Assembly (NCBI GenBank): GCA_015852425.1
Contig: JAAAIG010000784.1
Location: 1-18,157 of the forward strand
DNA: 18,157 nucleotides
Direction: 5' to 3'
Origin: Gryganskiella cystojenkinii
Lineage: Eukaryota > Mortierellomycota > Mortierellomycetes > Mortierellales > Mortierellaceae
In this document: positions 1-9,949 of the stretch, piece after piece
Numbering within the stretch: the stretch's first letter is position 1
Layout of the letters: every line of letters begins with the position of its first letter
Notes under the pieces: generated by a model
Told to the model about the DNA's origin: nothing
The model's database searches: none
The model's input: the letters and a program-made list of their open reading frames with translations, nothing else
Made by a program: the position numbers and the translations under genes

Positions 1-244
1 AAAGTAGCGGAAAAGAACCCCCTATCCAACCTAAAACAACCTTCAATCCACCACATACGTAATGTCACATGATTTTAGGAAGGATGGAAAGTGTGGTCAC
101 ACTTTCGCGCCACCAATTTCTACGTCTCCTTGACCCTGTTGCCTTTCCGGATCTCAAGACTAAGCCTGCTAATACCCTCAAAGCCCGCGCCTGTAAACCA
201 TTTTTATCTTGACTCCGTCCAATAAATCTGACTATTGCTTGAAG

Positions 245-367
245 ATGCCAACCCTCGATCCAGCCGTTGATCGAGATACAAGCTCAGTCCTGGAACGAGA
301 AACGGTTCTGTACCAATACCAGTCAAAGTTCAGTACAAGCGACGATTTATATCAGAGCTCCAATCCG
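245..367 (+). other. possible orphan first exon (41 codons)
   Basis: An ATG at 245 in a fair context (GAAGATGCC) opens 41 codons of protein-like sequence beginning MPTLDPAVDRDTSS and ending in QSSNP, immediately before a TGA. The last coding bases abut GTGAGG at 368, which could be a splice donor. I could not find a convincing downstream exon in any frame before 1283, and the next 700 bases look more coding on the opposite strand. It may be the 5' end of a broken gene, or chance. No family recognised. Confidence 0.2.
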
Positions 368-1075
368 TGAGGTCGTTTGTAGTCTCTTTCACGCTCATGT
401 GCGTCAACAAAAGCAAACTCCGGGTCTCGTTGTAAAGCTTGGTTACTTTGGGACTCCAGTGGGATTTGCCCCACATCGAAAGTAAAGACATCGACATCTT
501 CGTCAAAGGCATGTGGGCGTGCGTCTCTTCCAAAAAACTTCCGAGAGAGCCAGAGGCCGATTGCCGAATTCAAGATCATTGTACTCGATTTGATTCTCGT
601 CCTCGTCCTCAACCCCATCGCTGCGTTCTGATCCGATGTTGAGCGTTCAGGTAGAGTCATCGTGGGCTTGAGAGATCTTGATCCATGCTGGAATGGCGGT
701 ATCCGTACTGACGACAATGGTGGACTTATAAATCTATCAAGCCAGCTTATATTGCAATACGAATGGTGCCGATCTAAAAATCCCGCGGAAGAATCTCTCC
801 AGAGAACTCAAAGGTATCCTTTCGATGTTCAAAAAACTCTTTCGTAGCATCTTTTACATCTTGGACCATTTTCGTCTCCTGAACGCTTACGCCGCAGAGT
901 CAACTTGGATGTCTTCCGATCACCCTCGAGTTTGGTCCCAGCCTCTTTCAGCCCCTGGATGTGCCCTCTTGAATTCGGGGATCACTATGGAGGCCCACTC
1001 AGCCTCGAGTAGCTTGTTCGACATGTCTTTACGCGATGAAATCTTTGCCTCGATCGCGCTTCCACAGATCGCGTA
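352..1075 (-). pseudogene. decayed minus-strand coding region, family unknown
   Basis: No intact ORF spans this stretch, but reading the minus strand gives successive protein-like pieces broken by stops and frame changes. Piece one (1075-920) follows a plausible acceptor (TTTCAACAG) and includes the run KDMSNKLLEAEW. Piece two (884-774) includes VQDVKDATKEFFEHRKDTF. Piece three (733-503) has an in-frame stop at 647-649 and includes EDEDENQIEYNDLEFGN. After a frame change, piece four (about 530-352) includes FDEDVDVFTFDVGQIP. Their charged, codon-like composition suggests former coding sequence, possibly a mobile-element or expanded-family gene. The gap between pieces one and two, about 40 nt, is shorter than any intron in this window, so an intact spliced gene is less likely. 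I recognise no domain. Confidence 0.35.
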
Positions 1076-1129
1076 CTGTTGAAAGAAGGGTCCAAAGTGC
1101 TGTCACAGAGTGAATCCAATTCATAGTTC

Positions 1130-1282
1130 ATTTTCTATGCATGATGCACTTTCAACTCTTTTTTCATTCTCATCCCATTCCTTATTCCCGCCATCCTCGC
1201 TCTTGACTGTCACTTCCCCTCGTCTCTCCCTTTGTCCCTCTTTTTTTTTAATCTGTAATCAACATTCCCATTCTTTTCAACA
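1130..1282 (+). promoter_or_regulatory. pyrimidine-rich leader of the Mit_KHE1 gene
   Basis: The 150 bases before the start codon are strongly C/T-rich, with a T9 run at about 1241-1249, typical of fungal core promoters that lack a clear TATA box. An upstream ATG at 1137 opens a frame that overlaps the main start and stops at 1298. It would interfere with translation if included in the mRNA, so the transcription start probably lies downstream of it. The main ATG has the context TCAACAATG. Confidence 0.35.
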
Positions 1283-3099
1283 ATGCGGATCTTTCTGATC
1301 CCGCTGTCACAGACAACAAAGACATTTCATTGTCATTCCACCCTGCAGCCAACTGCAACCTCTTATCTGAATCGCGCTACAACCTTTGCAGGAAAGAAAT
1401 GGGAGGAACTCGGAAAGGCTCCCCCAGATGGAATGAAATACCGTCTCTATGGTGCCGGAACACGCATGCTAGAAAAGATTGAGCACGACGAAGTCTTTTT
1501 AAAGGCTGTGCCCGCCAAGGAAGATGTAACCATTGCAACAAAGGTGCGCAAGGGTCTGATTTCATGTTTGATCTCGCATAAAGGCTGAAGTTGACCGGTC
1601 AATTCGCCGTGGACCATTCAATCAGCCTTCATTGTTCTAGGCATTGGACATTAGATTGGGAACAAAGTCTTGAATTGACCATTGCCCTCTCTGTTGTCTT
1701 TTGTTCTAGGTCCCGTTCATGTATCCAGCATCAGTCAAAGAAGCCCAAATCCAGCAGGAAATCGAACAATTCTTGGCGCATAGAATACCCTATCATCGCA
1801 AGTATATGATTTACTCCGCCCTCTTGGTCCCTGTCACGTCCTTGTTCACGATCGTCCCACTCGTACCCAACATCCCATTCTTTTATAACGCTTTCCGGCT
1901 TTGGAGTCACTGGAAAGGTAACCATCTTTGTAAAAGTTTTGTTTACTTGGCATATTTTTGTGCAGGATAAAAGATCAGGGCGTCTGGCAGGTACAATCGA
2001 GCAGGAAGAACACCACCAAGGACGAAAACAGTATACAATATAGAATCACAAGGTTGGGACACTGGAAATTTCTTATCCTTACTCCCTATTGCCCTGTCAA
2101 TTCACGAGCATCTGGAAGAAAGCGCAGGAAGTAGTCCACTAATTTGAGATTGGGTGACATGGATGGAACAACATACTATCTACAGGTGGATGCTGAGGTG
2201 GACGGCGACAGCTAAGCTTTACACTGCCGTGAGCCTCTCATAACGACCGCAATTAGGACAACACTTTACGGATGTAGAACCCGCACAAGTAATCGAGCTG
2301 GAGTAAATGACTGTGAACCCAGAACGCCTTTCTTTAACCCCTGGGCTGCCAACTAGGCGCAACATTAGCAATACCATGCTTCCTTAATTGTCTTCTCATG
2401 AATTATGACTTCTCGCTCTCCGCTTACCTTCAATCTCATTACTTCTAATGTTTTTGACCGTTTGTAGCATACAGCGGCGCCAAACATCTCGATTTCTTGG
2501 TCAAGAACGGGACCATGAGATTTGAGCCGAGTGAAGTTTTAGACCTTGGATTACGACACGATCCTCAGTTTGCGGTTTTTTTCAATGGATCTTATCAACT
2601 TTCTACCACTCGACGATCCGTCTGGCAAAAGAAGGCGCAAGAGGTCGATGAGGTTATTTTAGCAGAGTCTTCGGGCGAAATCACACCGGCCTTCCTTAAT
2701 GGACACTCAAAGACACACAATGGATCATCATTACGACCTACATCAACATCGATATCGTCAGATTCTGCGTCTTCCACAATGGGATCTTCAGAATCGTCCC
2801 CAGGGTCTGCCGCAGCGGCGACAAGCTTAAAGGCAACTCCTGTGACAGCGGACGACCCACTGTCCATGACCGATCATGTTGCCATAGAGGGGTTTCTGTC
2901 CGATGCAGAGATCCAGACGATTTCCATTGAGTTTAATCGACCCCCAATGATGAGTCGTGAGATCCAGCGCGCCAGATATCAAGAAGCCGAGAAGTTTGTT
3001 AAGCGGTTCTTGGTGCAGAACAAGAGCCAAGTCGAACAACACGGCACCGCCAAGACCTCTCCTTCTTCTTCGATATCACCAAGGCCTAAAGAGGAGTAA
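1283..3099 (+). CDS. mitochondrial K+/H+ exchange-related protein (Mit_KHE1 family)
   Basis: Three exons join in frame: 1283-1543, 1710-1917 and 2468-3099, giving 366 aa. Donors are GTGCGC and GTAACC; acceptors are TTCTAG and TTGTAG. The start MRIFLIPLSQ, the motif PDGMKYRLYGAGTRML near residue 50, the MYPASV motif at the start of exon 2, and the hydrophobic stretch LLVPVTSLFTIVPLVPNIPF followed by an aromatic FYNAFRLWSHWK match the fungal family typified by yeast YDL183C (MKR1). Those proteins are mitochondrial and are implicated in K+/H+ exchange across the inner membrane; the function here is inferred from the family. The middle (about residues 220-290) is a Ser/Thr-rich insert, and the C-terminus has a conserved-looking helical segment (FLSDAEIQTISIEF, then MSREIQRARYQEAEKF). 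The second intron, 550 nt, is unusually long for this window. The exon 1 donor is not canonical, so that junction is the least certain. Confidence 0.85.
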
Positions 3100-3149
3100 C
3101 AAGTAGAACACAATTAACGCTAGAGTGGGTTCTGGGATGGAAACTAAAC

Positions 3150-3155
3150 ATTAAA
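3150..3155 (+). terminator. possible polyadenylation signal (ATTAAA) of the Mit_KHE1 gene
   Basis: ATTAAA lies 51 nt after the stop codon. A perfect AATAAA at 3406-3411 is an alternative, 307 nt after the stop. Fungal poly(A) signals are loose, so either is only a candidate. Confidence 0.25.
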
Positions 3156-3684
3156 GATAGAGAGCAAGGATGTCATCATCATTCAGGTGGGACAGGAGGA
3201 GAATACACACTAGTCATGTAGTTTGACGAAAATTGCACGTATTTTCATATTTGCTTTGTACATGGGTCTAATACTTATCTCGTTCTTCTCTTTCAGGGAA
3301 CCAAATTCTTTGTTATCTGTCTTACAAGAGATTTTTTTAAAGGTGGGTATGATATTTATTTACACCTTGTCTGTAGGCACTTGGCGACTCCCAAACTTGC
3401 GAGAAAATAAACAGCACAAGACTGCCTGGTGATCCGTTATTACATATCCCGCATCCGTGTGGAAAGAACTACCTATACCTCCATGTGGTCCTGCTGGCAC
3501 CAGGCCAATTAACCAAGTCCTCCATCGTAAAAACGACTTTCTTCCCCTTCGTTCCATCATATGTAAATATTTCTGTCCGGGGCATGATTTTCAACGCGCT
3601 CCTTACAGATTGCTGTTATATCCAGTACGGGTCGTCGTCTCAGGAAAAAGCAAGGTGTCGCCACCGCTACCTCCATGCTCCTCA
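3156..3684. other. intergenic, no gene seen
   Basis: AT-rich sequence with short ORFs only. A plus-strand frame rich in hydrophobic residues (3223-3432) starts at TTG, has no conserved feature, and looks like AT-rich chance coding. The long open plus-strand frame at 3485-4243 starts at GTG and reads as antisense to a better minus-strand frame. Minus-strand fragments continue here in shifted frames (for example one including KGKKVVFTMEDLVNWPGA near 3470-3560) but are interrupted. Confidence 0.4.
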
Positions 3685-4355
3685 TCATGGGTGCTCCTCC
3701 CGAGCAGGTTTGCTTGCGGTTGTTATCTCAACAAACATTTCCAAGTTGACGGCAACTTCGAACCGTGCATTCCAGACCCCTGTTTTGCCAAAGACTTCGA
3801 TTTCGGCAACAAACATGTCCATCATGGAGACTGCGATCCTAGCCGTGGTCTTGAAAGCGGTCTTGATGGGCGGTGGATATAATTTGCCATGGTCTTATCT
3901 TTTCTGTATCTCGCTCTTGTGGTCTTGCCGGTCTCGGGTCGCCCTTGACACTCTTCGTTGGCAGAAAATATTTCAGATTTTTTTTTTTTTTAATTCAGAA
4001 GGCTCTCTCACAGGTATGAGAGGTTCTTTTTATGTTTCCTGTAGGCGTCGTATGAACGATATAGTAAAATGCGTGTGCAGTACGCTCAGTCCCTGTCCAA
4101 GGACGGTTTCCTCCTGCACTCTTTTTCACAACCCGCAACCTCACGCAACTGGCACCTTGCGGCCGTATCCTCATGAAGGCTTTTTGTACAAATGTGTACA
4201 AATGGCACCTAATATCCGGGTTCCTTCATCAAGAAATAGTTGACGGCTAGGGTCATATCCATCACATTCAAAACCATCGTTCGCAGGTACGGCTTGCTCG
4301 ATCCTTTCGCCTGCGACCTTATAGATCTCCTTCACAGCTATCACCCTGGTAGAAA
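3685..4355 (-). pseudogene. second decayed or unresolved minus-strand coding patch
   Basis: Two minus-strand segments look coding. The first (4355-4171, about 61 codons) follows an AAACAG acceptor-like site and includes VIAVKEIYKVAGERIEQAV. The second (3894-3685, about 69 residues then TGA) includes IAVSMMDMFVAEIEVFGKTG and FEVAVNLEMFVEITTAS, an alternating hydrophobic pattern suggesting beta-strands. Stops and shifted frames separate them, and the intervening bases contain a T-run (about 3980-3991). No start codon or full gene model works, so it is either a pseudogene or a gene with several small introns that I could not resolve. I do not recognise the family. Confidence 0.35.
4185..4204 (+). 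repeat. perfect tandem duplication of a 10-mer
   Basis: TGTACAAATG occurs twice in direct succession (4185-4194 and 4195-4204). It lies at the downstream edge of the first coding-like segment of the 3685-4355 patch. It may be simple slippage. Confidence 0.7.
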
Positions 4356-4690
4356 CTGTTTAATCGCCGTTGCTACATTCGTGGCCCTCCTCATGGGTGT
4401 CAGGAGTCTTGTCTATATTCCTCAATACCGGGAATAAATCGATCAGCCGTGATATCCGCGATGCTCTGACCTGCTCGATATAAATTATGGCTGGTATCAG
4501 CTCATGGTAGACCAAAAACCATCGCCATAACGCTCTTCCGTGGTAGCGGGGCCGAAACATAAGATTTTATTACGTACACACATGCTAACTTCATATCACA
4601 GGAGCGTACGTGTATTTAATGATCACGTGTTCTTTCAGTAGTATGCATAATCATGTAGTAATTTGAAATCAATATTCATATGAATTTGTT

Positions 4691-4762
4691 TCCTAGTTGG
4701 TCCAGTGGTCAGGATTTGTCGCTCTCACCGACAAGGCCCGGGTTCGATCCCCGGACTGGGAA
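4691..4762 (+). tRNA. tRNA-Glu (anticodon CTC)
   Basis: A 72-nt cloverleaf without intron. The acceptor stem TCCTAGT pairs with ACTGGGA (one T-G wobble). The anticodon stem TGTCG/CGACA encloses the loop CTCTCAC, whose middle triplet is CTC. The T-arm has the canonical TTCGATC loop and a GGTTCGATCC B box. The CCA end is not encoded, as expected in a eukaryote. It decodes GAG, a codon frequent in the neighbouring genes. It is transcribed toward the 3' end of RPB2. Confidence 0.95.
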
Positions 4763-4764
4763 TA

Positions 4765-4770
4765 TTTTTT
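4765..4770 (+). terminator. Pol III terminator of tRNA-Glu
   Basis: A run of six T residues begins two bases after the tRNA discriminator base, the normal RNA polymerase III stop. Confidence 0.85.
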
Positions 4771-4899
4771 GCCTCCGATAACGAGGCTCTTTTTTTGTGG
4801 GTTGCAACCTTGATGGACTCTTATCGATTGGAAAAGAAACACAATAGGCGTTTTTTGCAACTCCAATAATGACAGTTTCATTGACAAAGTACAATTTTT

Positions 4900-4905
4900 T
4901 TTATT
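4900..4905 (-). terminator. candidate poly(A) signal of RPB2
   Basis: AATAAA on the minus strand, embedded in an A-rich tract, about 95 nt past the RPB2 stop codon. It is the only perfect hexamer in a sensible position before the tRNA-Glu. Confidence 0.45.
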
Positions 4906-5000
4906 TTTGTTTGGGGGATAAGTTTTACGTGGGATTGAGGTCGCAAACAATTAAGCAATATTTACGGTGTAATGATTTCAGGGGACTTGCAATATTCTTA

Positions 5001-8000
5001 TTACTGCCGCAATGCAGAATCGACCGTGAACAATCTAGGCGCGATCGACATTGACATCAACTCCTGGACGAGCAACTTCATCGAGTACGGGATATGGATC
5101 TGCGAGATCTGTGTCGTGTTCTTGCAAGCACGGCACTCGAAACTGTTCTTGGACAGAGACGCGATCGCCATTATACCACAAAGATCACAAACGTGCACCC
5201 GGTAAGCATCCGAAGCATCAAACAGACGCTCCTTCAAGAACTGGGCTACTCCGTGAGAAATCATGCTATAGATAAGAAAAAACATGAAAAGCGTTAGAAA
5301 AAGACAATAGATCGTCATCTTGACCCAGTGGCGAAAAATAGTGAAAAAAGGAAAAGACTTGACACTTACCAATCACGTTCCATCTCTCCGAAACGGAGAC
5401 CACCATCACGACTCCTTCCCTCGACAGGCTGACGAGTCAAGATCTGAACAGGCCCACGAGCACGGGAATGGATCTTGTCGTCGACCATATGCTTCAGACG
5501 CTGGTAGTACGTTGGTCCCAAGAAGACCTGAGCAGCCAGCTTTTTTCCAGTGTGACCGTTGTACATGACCTCAAAGCCACGTTGCTGGTAGTTGTGCTTC
5601 TTCAATGCCTCTGAGATCGCCTCGACCGTGACATCCGTGAATGGTGTCGCGTCACCCTCAGAGCCCTCCAGGGTCGAGACCTTGGACAACAGACACTCGA
5701 CCAAATGTCCAATGGTCATACGAGATGGAATAGCGTGAGGGTTGATAATGATATCCGGCGTAATACCCTCGGACGTGAACGGCATATCCTCTTGGCGATA
5801 TGTGATACCGATAGTACCTTTCTGTCCGTGACGGGAGGCAAACTTGTCTCCCATCTGAGGTACACGAGTCGATCTAACACGGACCTTCACAAACTTGACA
5901 CCCTCGTGGTTCGTCGTCAACATGACCTGATCTACAATACCCGTCTCTGTTGATCTCAATGGAGTCGAAGCATCGAGCTTGGAATGGGATCCGGTACGCT
6001 GACCCATCTCGGTCGAATCCTCGGGGATAGGCTTGGTCTTTCCGATAATGATATCGTCGCCAGAAACACGGGTACCGGGTGCGATCAGACCATCATCATC
6101 CAACTTCTCATATGTACCGTGACGCAGACGCAAGACGTGCTCGCGTGTCGGCTTCTCAAACTCCTCCATCGTCGTCATACCAATCTTCTTCTCTTGATCC
6201 ATGTATGTGCGGAAGTAGATACTACGGAACAGACCACGATCGATTGATGATTGGTTCATAATGACAGAATCTTCCTGGTTGTAGCCAGAGTAACACAGGA
6301 TAGCTACGACAGCGTTTTGACCAGCAGGCAATTCACGGAAACGAAGGTACTCCATCGAACGGGTCGTTGCCAAAGGCTTTTGAGGATAGTACAGGATGTT
6401 GGCGAGTGTGTCCATGCGAACTTGGTAGTTTGTGACGTAGATTCCCATGGCCTGCTTACCCATAGCAGACTGATACGTGTTACGTGGAGACTATTATAGC
6501 AAATACGACAAAAACAAGCATACAAGTTAATAATCAACGCCATTGGTATGTGCACTCTCAGTCCAGTTCCAGGCAAATGAGTCCCTCGACATACCTGGTT
6601 GTGATCGGGGAAAGGAATGATAGAAGCGCAAATACCAAGAATCATACTAGGATGAATCTCACAATGGGTCCAAGTATGGAGAGAGGCTGATGATGCGCCT
6701 TTGACACGTCCTGAAGCATCACGAGGTTGTTGAACATGATCTGCCCGGAGGGATTCCGCAAGATCGTCTGGTGTCATGCAAATCATGATAGTCTCTTCCT
6801 CTTCTGCGTCCACAAACTCGACAATGCCGTTGCTCAAAAGGTCATTCCATACCCAAGGTTCCTAATGTAAAAATACAAATATGCCGAGGTTAGCAGGCTA
6901 GCCTTCTTAAATGAGGGCCATTTGACCCAATTCATATGACTGGATACTAACCACTGTCTTTCCCTCCTCATCGATATGGGGAACGATTTGCAACTCTTGG
7001 ATATGCGACTTGTTCAGCAACAATTTCTGGTCCTCAACGATGAAGAGAGGCCGCAAGCAGCGTCCGGCATCCGTGTACATTCTCAGCTCCTTCTCTCGAA
7101 TATCCTTGACGATCGACACCTCGGGGTTAATATCCATGCTCCGTCTGAGCACCTTCAAGGTCGTGACCAAAGAGTCAGGCTTACGATGGACACCAGCCCA
7201 GACTCCGTTAACGAAGATCTTGGTGGCATCCAAAATGTTGTTGGCCGTCAACTCCTCCAAGTTTTCCATACCCCACTCTTCCAAGAATTGCATGATGGGG
7301 GCAGAGGGCGAACCGACAGAAATGGCGGTCATCAAGGCCAAATTCTTGACCAGTCCACAAGCTTGACCCTCGGGTGTCTCGGCAGGGCAGACCATGCCCC
7401 AGTGGGTATTGTGCAGCTGACGAGGCTTGGCCAACTTTCCGTCACGACCGATGGGAGTGTTGCAACGACGCAAATGGGACAAGGTCGAGGCAAAAGTATA
7501 TCTGTTCAACACCTGGGACACACCGGCTCTAGACTGCATCGCCTTGAGCTGTTCACCCCAGTTTCCTGTAGCAAGCGAGTACTTCAAGCCGTTCGTGATC
7601 GTGTTTGACTTGACAGCCACAGACAAAACAAAGTCCTTGTTCGAGTCAATGCACTAGTAGGTTCAACAGAGGGAAAGCGGCGTGGGTTAGTTTTTCTAAA
7701 AAAAATCTTACGAGTGAGTTCGACGTCGAATAAAGGGAAAGTCGTTACCTTGCGCAAGTACTTGCTGACATCTTTGGTGAGCTTGGTGAACAACATCTTG
7801 AACAGACCTCCGAGCAATGGACCAGCGAGATCCATACGCTTCTTTCCGTAATGATCACGATCATCAACGTCACGGCGAGCCAAGGCGGCGAGGAGCAAGC
7901 GATGGATCATATATCCGAAAAAGTAGGCCTTTCGGGTTTGGTTGTGAGACTGAGTACCGACATGAGGCAAGAACTCTTTTTGAAGGATCTCGGTCGCATA

Positions 8001-9395
8001 CTTGGTACGTTTCTCCTTGGTGACACCAACAGTCGTTCCTCTCTTGCCAATATAATCCAACGCAACATCCTTGTCCTGAATCACGAAAGCCTGCTCGATA
8101 CAAGGCTTTAACATCTCCAACATTTGGTAATCGTTACGGTCGTAGCAAATATGCTCCAGGACGTCACGATCGGCAACCAGACCCAAGGCGCGGAAGACGA
8201 CCACAACAGGGATACCGTCGCGGATATAGGGGAGAGTAGCCTCAATGGTCTGTCCAGTTCCTGCACGTTCTGCAGACCTCGAAAGAAGTTTGACCCAGAC
8301 AGGCGAAGCGTTCTTGGATCCACGCTCGGCAGAACTCCTAATTTCGGCTGTGAAAGAGTATTTGTGTCCAGCGGGTTTGTTGAAGACGTAGACAGTGTTT
8401 GTCGCCATGCGCTCCTGAGCAATGAGGACTTTTTCTGATCCATTGATGACAAAGTAACCACCCTATACAGATAGATAACACAAAGGCACGATTAGTACCC
8501 AAATAACAGATCCGCACAGCAAGACGAAAACAAAGGAGACAAGACGATAGATACCTGATCGTATTGACACTCGTTCATCTTTTGCAGCTCGTTATCGTCC
8601 AATCCAGTCAACATGCAGTAGGTCGACTTGAGCATGATAGGAACCATTCCAATAAAAATCTTGTTCATGTCTCCGCTATCCTCGTTGTCCTCGTCCTCCA
8701 TGAACATGTCGTTGGGGTTGGTCTTGCCCCTGTTCTTTTCGTGGTGAGGGTTGGCGACCTTGACGGCCTTGCGCATGTCAACATACAGAGGAGCGGCATA
8801 TCTATGGATGGGTAAGAAAGTTGAGGAAGAAAAGACGGTTTGATTAAAGTGTCGAGAAAACAAGACTGGTCCGCGCCACCGGGCGCTGACCCTGATCAGC
8901 AAACCTGATCTGAATGAGAGAATCGAGATTCGGGGGGTTGTTCCTTACGTCAAACTACGCAAACGCGCCTCGTGAGGGTACATTGGCTGCGTGCTACCGT
9001 CCGACTCGGTCATACTTGGTCGAGACAGGTAGATCTGACCAAAGTTGATCTCGTAGCGTTTCTAATCATTCATATGGGACAGAGAGCTCCATCAATAAGA
9101 AAGTGTGCACAGGGCAAACCAAAAACGAAAACAAGTCATCCATGGATGCAACGGGTGCACGCACAGTCAGATCGCCTTCAGCTCCGGTATGTTGACTTGA
9201 GGTCTGGAGGATCATGTCCGAGTTTTCGTCGACCAATTCCTGCATTGTGTTTTGGATAAACTCGTCAAACGAGTCCAGCTGCTGGCGCACGAGACCCTTG
9301 TCTTCGAAGAAGGACGAGATCACGGCCCAGCAATCCTCCTGGGAGATGGAGCCGTCCTCGACTTCTTCGTCTTGATAGTATCCGCTCTCGTCCAT
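5001..9395 (-). CDS. RPB2: DNA-directed RNA polymerase II second-largest subunit RPB2
   Basis: Eight exons on the minus strand: 9395-9165, 9061-8949, 8801-8555, 8462-7749, 7653-6952, 6861-6595, 6490-5370 and 5265-5001. All junctions are GT..AG and in frame. The product is 1219 aa, close to yeast Rpb2 (1224). It forms half of the Pol II active-site cleft in the nucleus. Visible landmarks: [15 protein letters not shown] in exon 2; [18 protein letters not shown] opening exon 4; [20 protein letters not shown] in exon 5; NQEDSVI with the acidic pair near residues 831-832; the signature [12 protein letters not shown] at about 972-983 with both active-site lysines; and a C-terminal zinc site with cysteines at about 1158, 1161, 1176 and 1179 in exon 8. 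The ATG at 9395 has context CACAATGG and an acidic N-terminus typical of the family. No break or missing catalytic residue was seen. RPB2 rather than RPA2 or RPC2 is favoured by overall similarity and the C-terminal [10 protein letters not shown] sequence. Confidence 0.97.
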
Positions 9396-9867
9396 TGTGA
9401 AGCGTGTATATTAAATAAAAAGAAGAAAAAAAGTGATGTAGAGAGACAGGGATTGATCGCGAGTGGCGAGAGAAGCGGATCGAGTGGGATTGAGCAATAA
9501 AGGAAGCAATCAGCAAACGAGCAATGACACTAGGAGCAGTGTGGAGAAGGCTTTCTCTTTTCTTTTTGGCCTATTCCCTCTTTTTTTTATATCGATCGTC
9601 TCCGAGTTGTGCAGCGAAGAGAGAGAGTGAGAGAATGAACAGAGTGCAGCAAACAAAAGAGAGAAAGAGAGAACAAAGAAAAAAAGATGAAATGAAAAAG
9701 AAGCGCTCCCATCATTGTCCCCAATCTGCGAAGCTTTTCAAGTCAAAGAACTGTGCTTCTGTATCAAAGGCGATCGACGTGAATCCAGTGATGTCACTTT
9801 GTGACTGTTTGTTTGACGTCGTTAGGTTTTTGGATTAAACAAATTCTCAAACATCAAAAGCTTATCA
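9396..9867 (-). promoter_or_regulatory. RPB2 upstream region
   Basis: No credible gene. On the RPB2 sense strand the region is pyrimidine-rich (complement of the GA-rich tract at about 9618-9705). TATAAAAAAAA at 9591-9581 is a TATA-like element about 190 nt before the ATG, and a second AT-rich element (TTTAATATAC) lies about 15 nt before it. A plus-strand ORF at 9524-9838 is low-complexity Lys/Arg/Glu-rich translation of the purine tract and is not supported. Confidence 0.45.
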
Positions 9868-9874
9868 GCGACCT

Positions 9875-9915
<41 letters not shown>

Positions 9916-9940
9916 GTGTGTTCAATCCACACAGGTCGCA
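9868..9940 (+). tRNA. tRNA-Phe (anticodon GAA)
   Basis: A 73-nt cloverleaf without intron. Acceptor GCGACCT pairs with AGGTCGC, and the discriminator is A. The A box TTAGCTCAGTTGGGAGAGC is canonical. The anticodon stem AGA/TCT encloses loop CTGAAGA, giving GAA. The T-arm is GTGTG/CACAC around TTCAATC, with A replacing the commoner G in the loop. It is transcribed away from RPB2 and toward the GRAM-domain gene. Confidence 0.95.
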
Positions 9941-9944
9941 TTTC

Positions 9945-9949
9945 TTTTT
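9945..9949 (+). terminator. Pol III terminator of tRNA-Phe
   Basis: Five T residues starting five bases after the tRNA, preceded by TTTC; sufficient for RNA polymerase III termination. Confidence 0.75.

Noticed and set aside
3485..4243. 252-codon open frame on the plus strand
   Set aside because: It begins with GTG, has no good ATG near its start, its composition is Cys/Ser/Arg-rich noise, it includes a poly-Phe run from a T tract, and it is antisense to frames with better coding texture.
6976..7608. 210-codon plus-strand open frame inside RPB2
   Set aside because: Exact antisense of RPB2 exon 5; the RPB2 frame is highly conserved and explains the openness.
9524..9838. 104-codon plus-strand ORF between RPB2 and tRNA-Phe
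   Set aside because: The Lys/Arg/Glu-rich sequence is a translation of the GA-rich promoter tract; no motif, and it overlaps the RPB2 upstream elements.
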